Assembly (NCBI RefSeq): GCF_003697845.1
Contig: NZ_RDQE01000004.1
Location: forward strand, 1 to 64,000
Direction of reading: 5' to 3'
Origin: Halobellus captivus
GTDB taxonomy: Archaea; Halobacteriota; Halobacteria; Halobacteriales; Haloferacaceae
DNA length: 64,000 bases
Below, in pieces: positions 1 through 8,675 of this stretch; the first letter of the stretch is position 1; each line of letters starts with the position of its first letter. Both the position numbers and the translations under genes were made by a program. Below the pieces are notes generated by a model. The model was not told where the DNA came from and searched no databases. It was given only the letters and a program-made list of their open reading frames with translations.

Positions 1-2
1 TC

Positions 3-344
3 CCGCCGCACGACCGGATCCAGCCCATCCTGCAGTTCGACGAGCGCGACGTGTGGGACGCGTTCTGGCAGGTCGTCGTCCCCGAGACGGTCGAGGAGTT
101 CCCCGAGGAGGGGTACGTCCCCGAATCGGCCGAGGACCTCCCCGAGGGCGTCTCCCAGGAGGACGTGCCGATCTCGCCGAAGTACTTCGCCGGGTTCCGC
201 TCGCTCGGCAGCGAAGTGAGCACGGAGAAGACCACCGGCGAGCCGGCCTGGCTCCAGGACCTCGAGAACACCACCGAGCGCGCCGGCCGCGCCCAGGACA
301 AAGAAGACCTCATGGAGCGGCTGCGCGACCTCGGCTACATGTAA
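3..344 (+). CDS. Phosphoadenosine phosphosulfate reductase-family protein, C-terminal part
   Basis: The reading frame is open from the window edge and ends at TAA, so only the last 113 residues are visible. The segment RIQPILQFDERDVWDAFW resembles the region of PAPS reductase/CysD-type N-type ATP pyrophosphatases that precedes the C-terminus. The tail RSLGSEVST...ERAGRAQDKE...LGYM matches the CysD-like 'RxLG ... ER.GR..D.....E....GY' ending. Family members reduce PAPS/APS or form part of ATP sulfurylase, and haloarchaeal homologues are annotated in either way. The P-loop half lies upstream, so the exact reaction cannot be decided here. It marks the core-genome flank of the glycan island. Confidence 0.72.
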   Translation, partial: PPHDRIQPILQFDERDVWDAFWQVVVPETVEEFPEEGYVPESAEDLPEGVSQEDVPISPKYFAGFRSLGSEVSTEKTTGEPAWLQDLENTTERAGRAQDKEDLMERLRDLGYM

Positions 345-457
345 TCGTCGGCACCGAGCCGGAACGATCTCGGCGCGCCGAAGCCGTTAGATCCGCTATC
401 CTCGGCGGAGTGCATCCGGGATCACGATAGAGCCCTGTAGACGCCGTCGTTCCGCGA

Positions 458-1573
458 TCACAGCACCGAGAGCGGGGATCCACGCCGACGGATCAGTTCG
501 GGGTTCTTTCGAACCGCCTCGCCGATCGATCCGGTGGCGTCGACTCGATCGACGATATCGACGATGAGCGCCGTCAGATTACACTTATCGGAGAGAAACT
601 CGGTTCGTTTTCGCTCCCAGACCTCGTCCGTGTCCGATCGGGTGAGCAACTCCTCCGCGGTCGAGACGACCGGGTCGAACTCGGCGAAGTTGTAGACCAG
701 ACCGGCGCGTTCCAACTGCTTGAAGTTCCCCATGTCCCCGTCGCCGACGAAGGAGTTGGAGCGTATCGCGGGGGTTCCGAGAAGGGCGGCCTCGGTGATC
801 ATCGTCTGGGTGTCCGCGATCAGGAGCTCGGCCTCGGCGAGTGCCTCGTGTATCAGCGCCGGATGTGCGTCGTAGGCTCGTGCGGCGCTCCCGTCGAAGT
901 CGAGGACGCCCGTCTCGTCGGAGATGAACACCGTCGCATGCTCGGAGATCCGATCGATAAGCTCCCGCTTCTGTTCGGACGTGAAGCCGCGGCGGCCGAC
1001 GTCGTGGTGGCCGTTGAACGCGTTGAACCGGATCAACACGAACGGGTCGTTTCCGACGTCCAGCTCCGCCCGGATCGTCCCCGTGCTCGTGTAGACGTCC
1101 GGATGGAGGTACGCGGTCTCTTTGAACCCGTCGAACGTGTAATGTTTCTTCCCCAGGTCCCGCGTGAACGACTCGGGCGTCAGGAGTGCTTCGACAAACG
1201 GGGAGACCGACAACGCGACGTACTGTATCGCTATCGGCTCCGAGTCGGTCACTAGGACGGTAGGCGTCATCGATACCGTCCCGGCGAACGCCGAGTAGAC
1301 CCCCATTCCGAACACGAGGTCGAGGTCCTCCTTTCGAACGATCCGATGGATGTTCCGGAGGTGCTTCGGGAGCTTGAAGAACAGGTTCCGCTTCGCGTTG
1401 TCCACGTTCGCGTACACGTAGTGATCGATGCCGAAGTACTCCAGGAGATCGAGCGCGCAACCGTCGTCACGCGCGAACACGACGACGTCGTGGCCGTTCT
1501 CCTCGAGTTCGGTGATCGCGTTTCGGTACAGGTGGACGTGTGCGGGAGTGTTGGTGAATATGCCGACGCGCAT
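458..1573 (-). CDS. DUF354 family GT-B-like protein
   Basis: A 371-residue protein starting MRVGIFTNTPAHVHLYRNAI, the typical N-terminal Rossmann strand and 'H' loop of DUF354 proteins. These proteins share the GT-B fold with UDP-GlcNAc 2-epimerases and nucleotide-sugar glycosyltransferases. The second domain contains ADTQTMITEAALLGTPAIR (about residues 253-271), which is equivalent to the nucleotide-binding 'D.....EA...G.P.I' helix of that fold. There is no signal peptide or membrane segment, so it should be cytosolic. DUF354 genes are common in archaeal polysaccharide clusters, but the reaction is not established. It is transcribed alone, away from the beta-helix genes, from a TATA-like element about 32 bp upstream, consistent with a short or absent leader. 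A role as glycosyltransferase or epimerase is inference. Confidence 0.85.
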   Translation of the reverse strand: MRVGIFTNTPAHVHLYRNAITELEENGHDVVVFARDDGCALDLLEYFGIDHYVYANVDNAKRNLFFKLPKHLRNIHRIVRKEDLDLVFGMGVYSAFAGTVSMTPTVLVTDSEPIAIQYVALSVSPFVEALLTPESFTRDLGKKHYTFDGFKETAYLHPDVYTSTGTIRAELDVGNDPFVLIRFNAFNGHHDVGRRGFTSEQKRELIDRISEHATVFISDETGVLDFDGSAARAYDAHPALIHEALAEAELLIADTQTMITEAALLGTPAIRSNSFVGDGDMGNFKQLERAGLVYNFAEFDPVVSTAEELLTRSDTDEVWERKRTEFLSDKCNLTALIVDIVDRVDATGSIGEAVRKNPELIRRRGSPLSVL

Positions 1574-1889
1574 CAGTTCGAGATAGCTTGGACGGTCGAG
1601 GGTATAGTTACGGAGAATCTACCGCGAACGGACCGACCCGTCGGGCGACCGGGTCATGGCTCTCGTCGGCCGTGTGCCGTCGTTCGCACGAAAGACTGCT
1701 CGTCGTTCCGGTCACGGGACGAGTCACGTTCTCGGCCCCGTATCGCTGCGAGTCGGCACCGATCTCGATCGTTCGGGGCGAGGTTAACGCCTGCGTATCG
1801 GTCGGATCGGATGGCTCACACGGCGGTCGCCCGCTCCATTCACGTATATGGACGTGCTAACTAAACTCGTCACGCACTGCTAGAGAGTA
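1574..1889. other. Divergent intergenic region
   Basis: About 316 bases separate the minus-strand DUF354 gene from the plus-strand beta-helix lipoprotein gene. Apart from the minus-strand TATA-like box at 1601-1610 and a weak A/T stretch near 1856-1864 (CTAACTAAAC, about 28 bases before the ATG at 1890) that may be the plus-strand promoter, I see no gene or RNA here. The overlapping short frames have no recognisable protein features. Confidence 0.5.
1601..1610 (-). promoter_or_regulatory. TATA-like promoter of the DUF354 gene
   Basis: On the minus strand this reads TAACTATACC, centred about 32 bases before the ATG at 1573. That is the spacing expected for a haloarchaeal TATA box serving a leaderless or near-leaderless transcript. 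Confidence 0.5.
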
Positions 1890-3524
1890 ATGGATCGCCG
1901 AGCGCTGTTGGGTTCGCTAGCGGCGGGGTTCGGTGGATCGCTCGCCGGCTGTGGCGGACGAGCGGAGGACCGGGAACCGGAGGATCGACCGAACGGAACG
2001 AAACCGAACGGCCCCAAGTCCTCCGACCCTCCAAGATCCGAGTCCACCGAAGCCGAGCCTCGGACCGAGTGGGAGCGGCTCCAGGAGGAGTTCGGGTTCG
2101 AGGAACGTCTCGACGCGGTAGAGGATCTCGGATGGGATCCCGAGGGAGAACGCCGCATCGATCCCTGGCTCGTCAGGAGCTTCGAACGCGACGCACTGAT
2201 CGAAGTCCCGCCGGGACGGTACAAGATCGCCGGATCGATCTCGGTCGAGGAGCTGTCGAACTGGGGACTGGTCGGCCTCGGAGAGGAACGGACGGACGTG
2301 AAGTTCGTCACGACCGAAGGCTCCAGAACCGCGTTCAGGATAGAGGAACGGGGGGCCGACCTGCTCTTCGAGAACTTCTCCTTCGATCTGGGAGAGGAGT
2401 TCGACCGAAGCATGGGAATGACGCTGTTCATCGACGACAACCTCCGGATCCACAACGTCGAGAAGGCCGGTGCGAACCCGACGACCGATCCGAACGGCGT
2501 GAGCGCACTCCTCTTGAGCGTCGTAAACCCGGAGGGTCGGGCCGTCGTCGACACGTTCGTCCGAAAGGGGCCACAAGTGTTCGAACCGTATCCCGACAAC
2601 GAACTCTGTATCTACACCGGTCTCGCACACGAGGGAACCATCACGTATCGAGATCTCGACATACGGAACGCCGGGGAGAACGGCATCTACGCGTCGAAGT
2701 GTCCCGGCGACGTCCACGTCGAGGGTGGATTCTACAAGAACAATCGAAACGACGGCGTCCGTATATCGGGAGAGGGGTCCTACGTAAAGGGCGCGACCGT
2801 CGTCATCGATTCGGACGACTTCCATCCCGACAACCGGGGCGTGAAGGAGAACATGCGTGGAATTCGGATGCAATCCGGAAAACACGGATACTCGGGCGGA
2901 CTGATCGAGGACACGGAACTCGAGCTCCGATCGACGTTCATAACACAGGCGCTCGTACAGATCGCTCACAACCAGGGCAGTATGACGATGCGGGACTCCA
3001 CCCTGCGAAACTGGACCGACTCCCCCTCGTTCCGGGCGACGGCTCCCTCGAGTTACGTTGATAGACCTTGGAACGTGGTGTTGGAGGACGTGCAGTTCTC
3101 GGAGTACGGACGGAGGGAGTCGGCCGTCAAGATCATGGGGCGACCGGACTCCACGCTTCGGAACGTTTCCATCGTTTCGGAGAGGGATTTCGGGGCACGT
3201 CGAGGGTTGGACGTCGTTGACTGCGGCGGGACCGTCTTCGAGGACGTGACCGTTCGAACCAACGGTGTCCCGCTGCGTATCGAACGGCCATCGGTCTCGC
3301 TCGAGGACTACTCGATCGAGTTCAGAGGAGGCAACGAGTTCAGCATGAACAACGAACTGGCCGTCGAGGAGACGTCCCGTTTCGACATCGGTGAGATGAC
3401 CAGTCTCGATCTCACCGACGATCGAACCGTGTTCCCGTTTCGAGACGTCGACGACGACGTGGCCGCGGTGCTGGTCACGAGCGTGGACGACGACACCGTT
3501 CGATTCGGAGATCTCCTCGGATGA
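1890..3524 (+). CDS. Exported lipoprotein with right-handed beta-helix (pectate-lyase-like) fold
   Basis: A 544-residue protein. The N-terminus MDRRALLGSLAAGF...LAGCGG combines an RR pair with a lipobox (LAGC), so it is probably a Tat lipoprotein anchored on the cell surface after Cys21. A spacer rich in D, E, P and N follows, then a region beginning IEVPPGRYKIAGSISV (about residues 109-124). This is the classic entry into single-stranded right-handed beta-helix proteins of the pectate lyase/polysaccharide lyase superfamily. Short repeated strands continue with GENGIYA, NDGVRISGEG and LIEDTELEL motifs. It is clearly paralogous to the central part of the next gene (3833-7075): both have DPEG.A.VD..-RGP, GxITYRxLxIxNA and a shared HPD-containing stretch. 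It probably binds or cleaves an acidic polysaccharide outside the cell; substrate and catalytic residues are not identifiable. Confidence 0.8.
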   Translation: MDRRALLGSLAAGFGGSLAGCGGRAEDREPEDRPNGTKPNGPKSSDPPRSESTEAEPRTEWERLQEEFGFEERLDAVEDLGWDPEGERRIDPWLVRSFERDALIEVPPGRYKIAGSISVEELSNWGLVGLGEERTDVKFVTTEGSRTAFRIEERGADLLFENFSFDLGEEFDRSMGMTLFIDDNLRIHNVEKAGANPTTDPNGVSALLLSVVNPEGRAVVDTFVRKGPQVFEPYPDNELCIYTGLAHEGTITYRDLDIRNAGENGIYASKCPGDVHVEGGFYKNNRNDGVRISGEGSYVKGATVVIDSDDFHPDNRGVKENMRGIRMQSGKHGYSGGLIEDTELELRSTFITQALVQIAHNQGSMTMRDSTLRNWTDSPSFRATAPSSYVDRPWNVVLEDVQFSEYGRRESAVKIMGRPDSTLRNVSIVSERDFGARRGLDVVDCGGTVFEDVTVRTNGVPLRIERPSVSLEDYSIEFRGGNEFSMNNELAVEETSRFDIGEMTSLDLTDDRTVFPFRDVDDDVAAVLVTSVDDDTVRFGDLLG

Positions 3525-3663
3525 GGACGCCGTTCGTCTCGGCGCGCGTCGAGCGAACCACCCGTGTTCGTTCGTCATCTACGGCCCGTGACCATTCCGT
3601 CCCATGACGCGATCTCCTGACAACGAGTCGCTACCGAGTGGTGCATGAGGGAAGTCGAACTCG

Positions 3664-3680
3664 GTTAATACTCCCTTAAC
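3664..3680. promoter_or_regulatory. Inverted repeat GTTAA-N7-TTAAC
   Basis: The arms are GTTAA (3664-3668) and TTAAC (3676-3680), with a 7-base spacer. A closely related inverted repeat lies 108 bases downstream (arm 1 at 3789), directly before the start of the beta-helix gene. It is a candidate operator. The rest of the 3525-3832 gap holds no gene I can support. Confidence 0.4.
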
Positions 3681-3788
3681 TCACTCTAATCGGACCGTAC
3701 AGTCGATTCGTTCTCGGTTCATCGATCGCTGAAAGTCAGTCTGAAACAACTGAATTCGCATGAAATTCACGGACTACTGGATGATTAT

Positions 3789-3820
3789 GTTAAGAAATAC
3801 TTAACGTAATTAATATATAA
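3789..3820 (+). promoter_or_regulatory. Inverted repeat GTTAAG-N5-CTTAAC followed by a TATA-like stretch
   Basis: A perfect 6-base inverted repeat (3789-3794 and 3800-3805) sits immediately upstream of TAATATATAA (3811-3820), which ends 12 bases before the ATG at 3833. The palindrome is where a transcription factor would overlap the BRE/TATA region. With the similar arms at 3664-3680 it suggests specific control of the large beta-helix gene. If the TATA is functional, transcription may begin slightly inside the annotated frame or from an upstream TATA. Confidence 0.45.
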
Positions 3821-3832
3821 ATAACGGTTGCG

Positions 3833-6800
3833 ATGGATTCGAAATCGGATCACGGAGAACGCGAGAACAGCTCCGAACGGCCGAAAAACGGGGGAGCCGT
3901 CCTCCTCGATCGGCGGAAGTACCTTCGACTCGGCGCAGTGGCCGTCGGGGCCGTCGGAACTGGGACCGGTACGGCCCTCGCCTCGTCAACCGGATCTGCG
4001 GAGCGCAACGGCATCGAGTTCGGGAGGGTGTTGAACGCGGACGAGGACCTCGGGATCGCCGACGGCGATCGGGTTGATGAGGTCCTCGGCGGCGTCGCGA
4101 ACGAGGGAGACGCGCTCGTACGGTTCCCACCCGGTGAGTACCTCGTGGGCGACTCGGTGCGGCTCCGCGCCGATGATTTCGGGATCGAGAGCACGACGGG
4201 GGACCGCGAGGACGTCGTGTTCAAGCCGGTGTCCGGGACCGATCCGATCATGTTTGAGCCCGACCGCGACCAGTCGGGCTTCTACGTCGGATCCGTAACG
4301 CTCGACCGCCGCGACGAATGGGACAGCTCAATGACGTTAATGCGCGGGATCTTTTCCGATAAGGTCTACGTAACGGACCTCCTCGTCAACGGATGGGCGC
4401 CACACGGCGGTGAACAGCTGCTCATCTTCAGCATCACCGATCCTGAGGGCTCCGCGCTCGTCGACGGGGTGACCCGCAGAGGACCGAGCCAGTTCCCGGA
4501 GTATCCGAGCACGACGCTCACGATCTTCAACGGCCCCTCGTCCAAGGGGAGCATCACGTATCGGAACCTCGAGATCCACAACGCCACCGAGTCCGGGATC
4601 TACGCGGGAAAGTCGTATGGACCCATCCGCGTAGAGGACAGCTACTTCAAGAACTGTTCGCACTCGGCGGTCCGCGTTACCGGAGAGGACTCGTGGATCA
4701 AGAACACGACCGTCGTCATGGATCTCGACGATCTCCATCCCGACGCCGAGGTCAAAGACCCGAAGGGTATCCAACTGAACCGCGGTATCTGGGTTCAGAG
4801 CGGGGACCACGAACACAACGGACCGCTCATTGAGAACTGCGACATCAGGATAAATAGCGCCGAGAATGGTATCGCTGGAATCATGAACAACGACGACTCC
4901 GGCGGGATGACCGTCCGAAACACGCGCGTCGAATGCAATCAGGACGGTATTTATCCGGTGTTGATCCAGGCCGAAGCGACAGAGAAGGCCGGGACCCCGT
5001 ACGAATCGGTCCTCGACGACGTCTCGGTTACCGGCTCCGGAAGTGGACGGCCGGCCATCGAGATCCGGGAACGCGACGGGACGACGGTGAAAAACAGCTG
5101 TATTCGGATGCCCAACACGGACGGGATCCGGTTCGAAGGGACTTCTGACGCGACCCTCCAGGACACGAACGTGAACGTTGGCGGACGGGCGACGATGTTC
5201 GAGAGCGCGGACGTCACGACGACCAATCTCACCTCGGACGAGAGCTGTCCCGCACCGGCTCTCGACTCCTGGCGGGACGACGGCTCGGATTCGACGGAAG
5301 AGACGGATACGAGCGACGAATCCGATTCCGCCGAGGAGGACTCCACAGAGGAGGACTCCACCGACGGTTCCGGATCCGAACCCGTGACGAGCGGGAACCG
5401 GGTCGTGATCGCGCAGACGCGGGAGGGCGAGGTGGTTCGGTACGATCTGACTGCGAGCGAGGGACTCGAGAGCGGGGAGTACGCGACCGAGGAGCCGGAG
5501 GGTGATACCGCCTCCGGACGTACCGGGAGGCTCCGTGGCGTCGACGACTTCCACGTCGACGGCCATCTCACGGCGTTCTCCGGCAGCAACCTCGACTACG
5601 CGACGGTCTACTTCGCGGACGACGGCGTCGAGTTGGAGGTCGACAACTACGTACTCCAGAATCCCGAGGACCTCCGGGAGGCGGACCCTACCGTCCTCGG
5701 CGAGAACGTCCTCACCGTCGAGTCCGACGACGATACGGCGATCGACTACGAGTTCTCGGCGTCGGGCGACGTGGTGCCCGGAGCCACCGGCGACGGGGCC
5801 ACTATCGAGGACGAGGTTGCGAGCGGCTCGACGACGGACCGCTCGGCGTTCCACTTCACCGGCTCGCTCGACGAGGTCGCCGTCACCGACCCCGACACGG
5901 TCACCGTCACAGTCAACGGCGCCGTCCTCGACGGCGACGACCTCTCTACGCTCGGCGGAACGAGCGAGGATCAGGAGACCAGCGGGAATCGGGTCGTGAT
6001 CGCGCAGACGCGGGAGGGCGAGGTGGTTCGGTACGATCTGACTGCGAGCGAGGGACTCGAGAGCGGGGAGTACGCGACCGAGGAGCCGGAGGGTGATACC
6101 GCCTCCGGACGTACCGGGAGGCTCCGTGGCGTCGACGACTTCCACGTCGACGGCCATCTCACGGCGTTCTCCGGCAGCAACCTCGACTACGCGACGGTCT
6201 ACTTCGCGGACGACGGCGTCGAGTTGGAGGTCGACAACTACGTACTCCAGAATCCCGAGGACCTCCGGGAGGCGGACCCTACCGTTCTCGGCGAGAACGT
6301 CCTCACCGTCGAATCCGATGACGACCACGCGAGCGGGTTCGAGTTCTCGGCCTCGGGTGACGTGGTGCCCGGAGTCACCGGCGACGGGGCCACTATCGAG
6401 GACGGGGTAGCGAGCGGCTCGACGACGGACCGCTCGGCGTTCCACTTCACCGGCTCGCTCGACGAGATCGCCGTCACCGACCCCGACACGGTCACCGTCA
6501 CCGTCAACGGCGCCGTCCTCGACGGCGACGACCTCGCCACGCTCGGCGAGGAGGACGACCTCCCGAACACGCTGAGCGTCGTCGGAAACGGCGACGCAAC
6601 CAGCTACGAGTTCACGGTCTCCGGGGAGATAGCCGCCGGGAGCAGTTCGACCGACGACGTCGAGGACAACGTGTCCGACTCGAGCGCCGAGGGAGCGATC
6701 GAGGACGGGACGCACGTGTACGGCTTCTCCGGCGTGGTTACCAGCCTCACGGTTACCGGCGGCGTCGAGGTGTACCGCAACGGCGAACTGATCGGGAACA

Positions 6801-7075
6801 CCGACGGTTCGGAGGAGCTCAATCTCATGGAGTTCGACGGCTCGAAGAGCAACGAGGTCTGTTCGTATCAGTTCTCGGCGTCCGGGGAGGTCTCGAAGAG
6901 CGACGAGCACTCCACTCAGGGGGCCGGAAAGTGGGACTCGCTGGAATCGAAGGCCGACGAGGACTCCGTCGTCGGCATCGTACACAGGGGGGTGGACGCG
7001 TACTGGTTCACCGGATCCATCGACGAGCTCGAACTCCGCGGATCCGCGGTCGCGACGTTCCGGACCATCGAGTGA
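3833..7075 (+). CDS. Tat-exported beta-helix protein with six tandem C-terminal beta modules
   Basis: A 1080-residue protein. Residues 27-55 carry a Tat signal (DRRKYLRLGAVAVGAVGTGTG then ALAS). A right-handed beta-helix domain follows (about 60-480), paralogous to the preceding gene and opening with VRFPPGEYLVGDSVRL. An acidic S/T/D/E linker comes next (about 483-515). The remainder (about 519-1080) consists of modules of roughly 90-100 residues, each with a 'YxFSxSG' strand and an 'xxxFxGxLDxVxV' strand: VVRYDLTASEG, IDYEFSASGDV, TSYEFTVSGEI, CSYQFSASGEV and so on. The first four modules form two copies of a 197-residue unit. The catalytic or carbohydrate-binding half is the beta-helix; the modules are probably stalk or binding domains. 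No membrane anchor is visible, so it is secreted or wall-associated by binding. Substrate unknown. Confidence 0.85.
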   Translation: MDSKSDHGERENSSERPKNGGAVLLDRRKYLRLGAVAVGAVGTGTGTALASSTGSAERNGIEFGRVLNADEDLGIADGDRVDEVLGGVANEGDALVRFPPGEYLVGDSVRLRADDFGIESTTGDREDVVFKPVSGTDPIMFEPDRDQSGFYVGSVTLDRRDEWDSSMTLMRGIFSDKVYVTDLLVNGWAPHGGEQLLIFSITDPEGSALVDGVTRRGPSQFPEYPSTTLTIFNGPSSKGSITYRNLEIHNATESGIYAGKSYGPIRVEDSYFKNCSHSAVRVTGEDSWIKNTTVVMDLDDLHPDAEVKDPKGIQLNRGIWVQSGDHEHNGPLIENCDIRINSAENGIAGIMNNDDSGGMTVRNTRVECNQDGIYPVLIQAEATEKAGTPYESVLDDVSVTGSGSGRPAIEIRERDGTTVKNSCIRMPNTDGIRFEGTSDATLQDTNVNVGGRATMFESADVTTTNLTSDESCPAPALDSWRDDGSDSTEETDTSDESDSAEEDSTEEDSTDGSGSEPVTSGNRVVIAQTREGEVVRYDLTASEGLESGEYATEEPEGDTASGRTGRLRGVDDFHVDGHLTAFSGSNLDYATVYFADDGVELEVDNYVLQNPEDLREADPTVLGENVLTVESDDDTAIDYEFSASGDVVPGATGDGATIEDEVASGSTTDRSAFHFTGSLDEVAVTDPDTVTVTVNGAVLDGDDLSTLGGTSEDQETSGNRVVIAQTREGEVVRYDLTASEGLESGEYATEEPEGDTASGRTGRLRGVDDFHVDGHLTAFSGSNLDYATVYFADDGVELEVDNYVLQNPEDLREADPTVLGENVLTVESDDDHASGFEFSASGDVVPGVTGDGATIEDGVASGSTTDRSAFHFTGSLDEIAVTDPDTVTVTVNGAVLDGDDLATLGEEDDLPNTLSVVGNGDATSYEFTVSGEIAAGSSSTDDVEDNVSDSSAEGAIEDGTHVYGFSGVVTSLTVTGGVEVYRNGELIGNTDGSEELNLMEFDGSKSNEVCSYQFSASGEVSKSDEHSTQGAGKWDSLESKADEDSVVGIVHRGVDAYWFTGSIDELELRGSAVATFRTIE
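5387..6548 (+). repeat. 591-bp tandem duplication inside the beta-helix gene
   Basis: Copy 1 starts at 5387 and copy 2 at 5978, a period of 591 bases (197 codons). Long stretches are identical at the nucleotide level, including third codon positions. Differences cluster where the protein reads DDTAIDYEF versus DDHASGFEF. The identity of silent sites indicates a recent duplication or ongoing gene conversion. Each copy encodes two related beta modules, so the whole C-terminus appears to have grown by duplication. Confidence 0.95.
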
Positions 7076-7285
7076 GGGCCCCAATCCCTCGTCGATCTCT
7101 GGACGAGGACGTAGCGCTCGATCGTCCGAGGGCTCACACCGGTGAAACCACGCCCGTGGTCGGTCTTACGCCGAGGTTTACCTCCCCGGCCGATCGAGAT
7201 GCGGGCGGGTAACGAAGTTCCCGCGCCGGTTGGGTCGGTTCGAACGTCGTCTCCGGGCATCGGGGACGCTCCGCGTTCGAAGCCA

Positions 7286-8182
7286 ATGGAACCATCCACC
7301 GAACACGCCGATCCGACGCGGACCACGGTCCCCGACGGATACGAGTTCGCGCTGTGTCTGACGCACGACGTCGACAGGCCGTACAAGACGTACCAGGCAC
7401 CCTACGCCGCACTCTCCGGGGACCCGCTGTACCATCTCTCATCGCTTCGACCGAGCGTCGAGCCGTATTGGCAGTTCGAGGAGATCATGCGACTCGAGTC
7501 GGAGCTCGGCGTTCGGTCAGCGTTCTACTTTCTCAACGAACCGAGCCTGTTCGAGAGCCAGCCCCTACGGGAATGGGTACGGCCGGCGAATCTCCTAGAA
7601 CACGCGGGAAGATACGATCCCACCGACGCCGAGATCGCATCGATCATCCGTCGACTCGACGAGGGCGGGTGGGAGGTGGGACTCCACGGGTCGTTCCACT
7701 CCGCGACCGATCGGGACAGGCTTGCCGAGGAGAAGGGAACACTCGAATCGATCCTGGAACGCGAGATCAACGGCGGTCGACAACACCACCTCAAACTCTC
7801 CGACGAGACGTGGGAGTATCATCGAGACATCGGGTTACGATACGACTCCAGCCTCGGCTCCAGTTCCTCCGTGGGGTTCTCGCACGGGTACGACCTCCTT
7901 CGTCCGTTCGGCGATGAATTCGTAGTGTTCCCGCTTACCGCGATGGAGGTAGCGCTACCGGATCCGAGTGAGGACATGGACGTGGCCCGCTCGGTCTGTG
8001 CGAACCTCGTCGATGAGGCCGCTTCCGCCGGTGCCGTCATGACGGTGCTGTGGCATCCGCGGTACTTCAACGAACGCGAGTTCCCCGGATACCGCGACCT
8101 GTATCGATGGGTGATCGAATATACGCTTGATTCCGGTGGATGGGTCGGAGCGCCAAACGAACTCTTGGACGCCACCGATTGA
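7286..8182 (+). CDS. Polysaccharide deacetylase-like protein (CE4/NodB-type fold)
   Basis: From the ATG at 7286 this gives 298 residues; an upstream in-frame start at 7142 would add a proline/arginine-rich extension unlike the family, so I prefer 7286. FALCLTHDVD is the first CE4 motif with the catalytic base and metal Asp. GWEVGLHGSFHS supplies the H-x3-H-type metal ligands, and AVMTVLWHPRYF near the C-terminus contains the late His motif. Enzymes of this family remove N- or O-acetyl groups from GlcNAc-type polymers or from lipid-linked sugars. There is no signal peptide, so it probably acts in the cytoplasm on a precursor. The stop codon TGA lies inside the conserved end of an IS1341-type remnant (8178-8187), so the original C-terminus may have been altered. 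Confidence 0.82.
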   Translation: MEPSTEHADPTRTTVPDGYEFALCLTHDVDRPYKTYQAPYAALSGDPLYHLSSLRPSVEPYWQFEEIMRLESELGVRSAFYFLNEPSLFESQPLREWVRPANLLEHAGRYDPTDAEIASIIRRLDEGGWEVGLHGSFHSATDRDRLAEEKGTLESILEREINGGRQHHLKLSDETWEYHRDIGLRYDSSLGSSSSVGFSHGYDLLRPFGDEFVVFPLTAMEVALPDPSEDMDVARSVCANLVDEAASAGAVMTVLWHPRYFNEREFPGYRDLYRWVIEYTLDSGGWVGAPNELLDATD

Positions 8183-8275
8183 CGTCCTTCCACGCTGAAG
8201 GGTGAGGCGTTCCCCTGGACTTTCCGTGAAGTCCCTCGGGGCTTGTAATCGAGGTGTTCGGCCTCGTCAGCCTGT
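8180..8275 (-). mobile_element. Right-end remnant of an IS1341/IS605-type (TnpB) element, reRNA-like
   Basis: On the minus strand the segment reads toward a terminal hairpin CCTCACCCTTCAGCGTGGAAGG (arms within 8186-8207) followed by ACGTCAAT. Nearly the same arrangement (CCTC-CGC-TTCAGC-hairpin-ACGTCAAT) occurs at 36052-36082. Such ends, a GC hairpin with a TTCAG-type loop followed by GTCAA, are what I recall of haloarchaeal IS1341-type right ends. There the transposon supplies the scaffold of the TnpB guide RNA. No TnpB frame is left beside it. The boundary toward 8275 is approximate. Confidence 0.5.
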
Positions 8276-8675
8276 AGACGTTCGGTTCGAAGCGATCTCG
8301 TACGTCGGATCCTCCTTCGTGTCGTCCGAGAGCCTCCGTCCGCTCGGAGCGAGGCAAGCGAACGAGTAGATGGGGTAATCACCCTGCTCGTTTTCATGCC
8401 GACCGGTCTTTCCGGGCAATGGGCGTTCTCGGGTATCGGGTGTATAACGATGTGGAGAGTCCCTGTACCCGACGTAGGGATGGTCGCCGACAGAAACGGA
8501 GAACCATTCGAGTTCAGATGAGATATCCTACGACGACCGCGGTCGAACGGACGTATTCGGTGGCGATAACACGTCCTGGGAACGTGAATTCCTCCGGGAA
8601 ACTGGTCACGGGTTCCGGCAGACTCGAGGGGTGGACGAGAATGTACAGCGGCGCACATAGAACGGTGAGCAGGCG
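8276..8675. other. Non-coding or decayed region downstream of the IS remnant
   Basis: I find no convincing gene. The minus-strand frames here encode basic, arginine-rich sequence and may include scrambled remains of the IS element, but no RuvC or zinc-ribbon motif of TnpB is visible. A TATA-like TGTATAACGA occurs at 8441-8450, about 230 bases before the next gene. Confidence 0.35.

Noticed and set aside
4337-7084. Minus-strand frame of 915 codons opposite the beta-helix gene
   Set aside because: Its composition (V, R, D repeats) mirrors the plus-strand repeats, it has no recognisable domain, and it lies opposite a protein with clear Tat signal and fold.
7142-7285. N-terminal extension of the deacetylase
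   Set aside because: Pro/Arg/Ser-rich and unlike the family, which starts near the LTHDVD strand; the ATG at 7286 fits better.
8276-8675. A TnpB gene belonging to the IS remnant
   Set aside because: None of the frames shows the RuvC or zinc-ribbon (C-x2-C...C-x2-C) motifs of TnpB.
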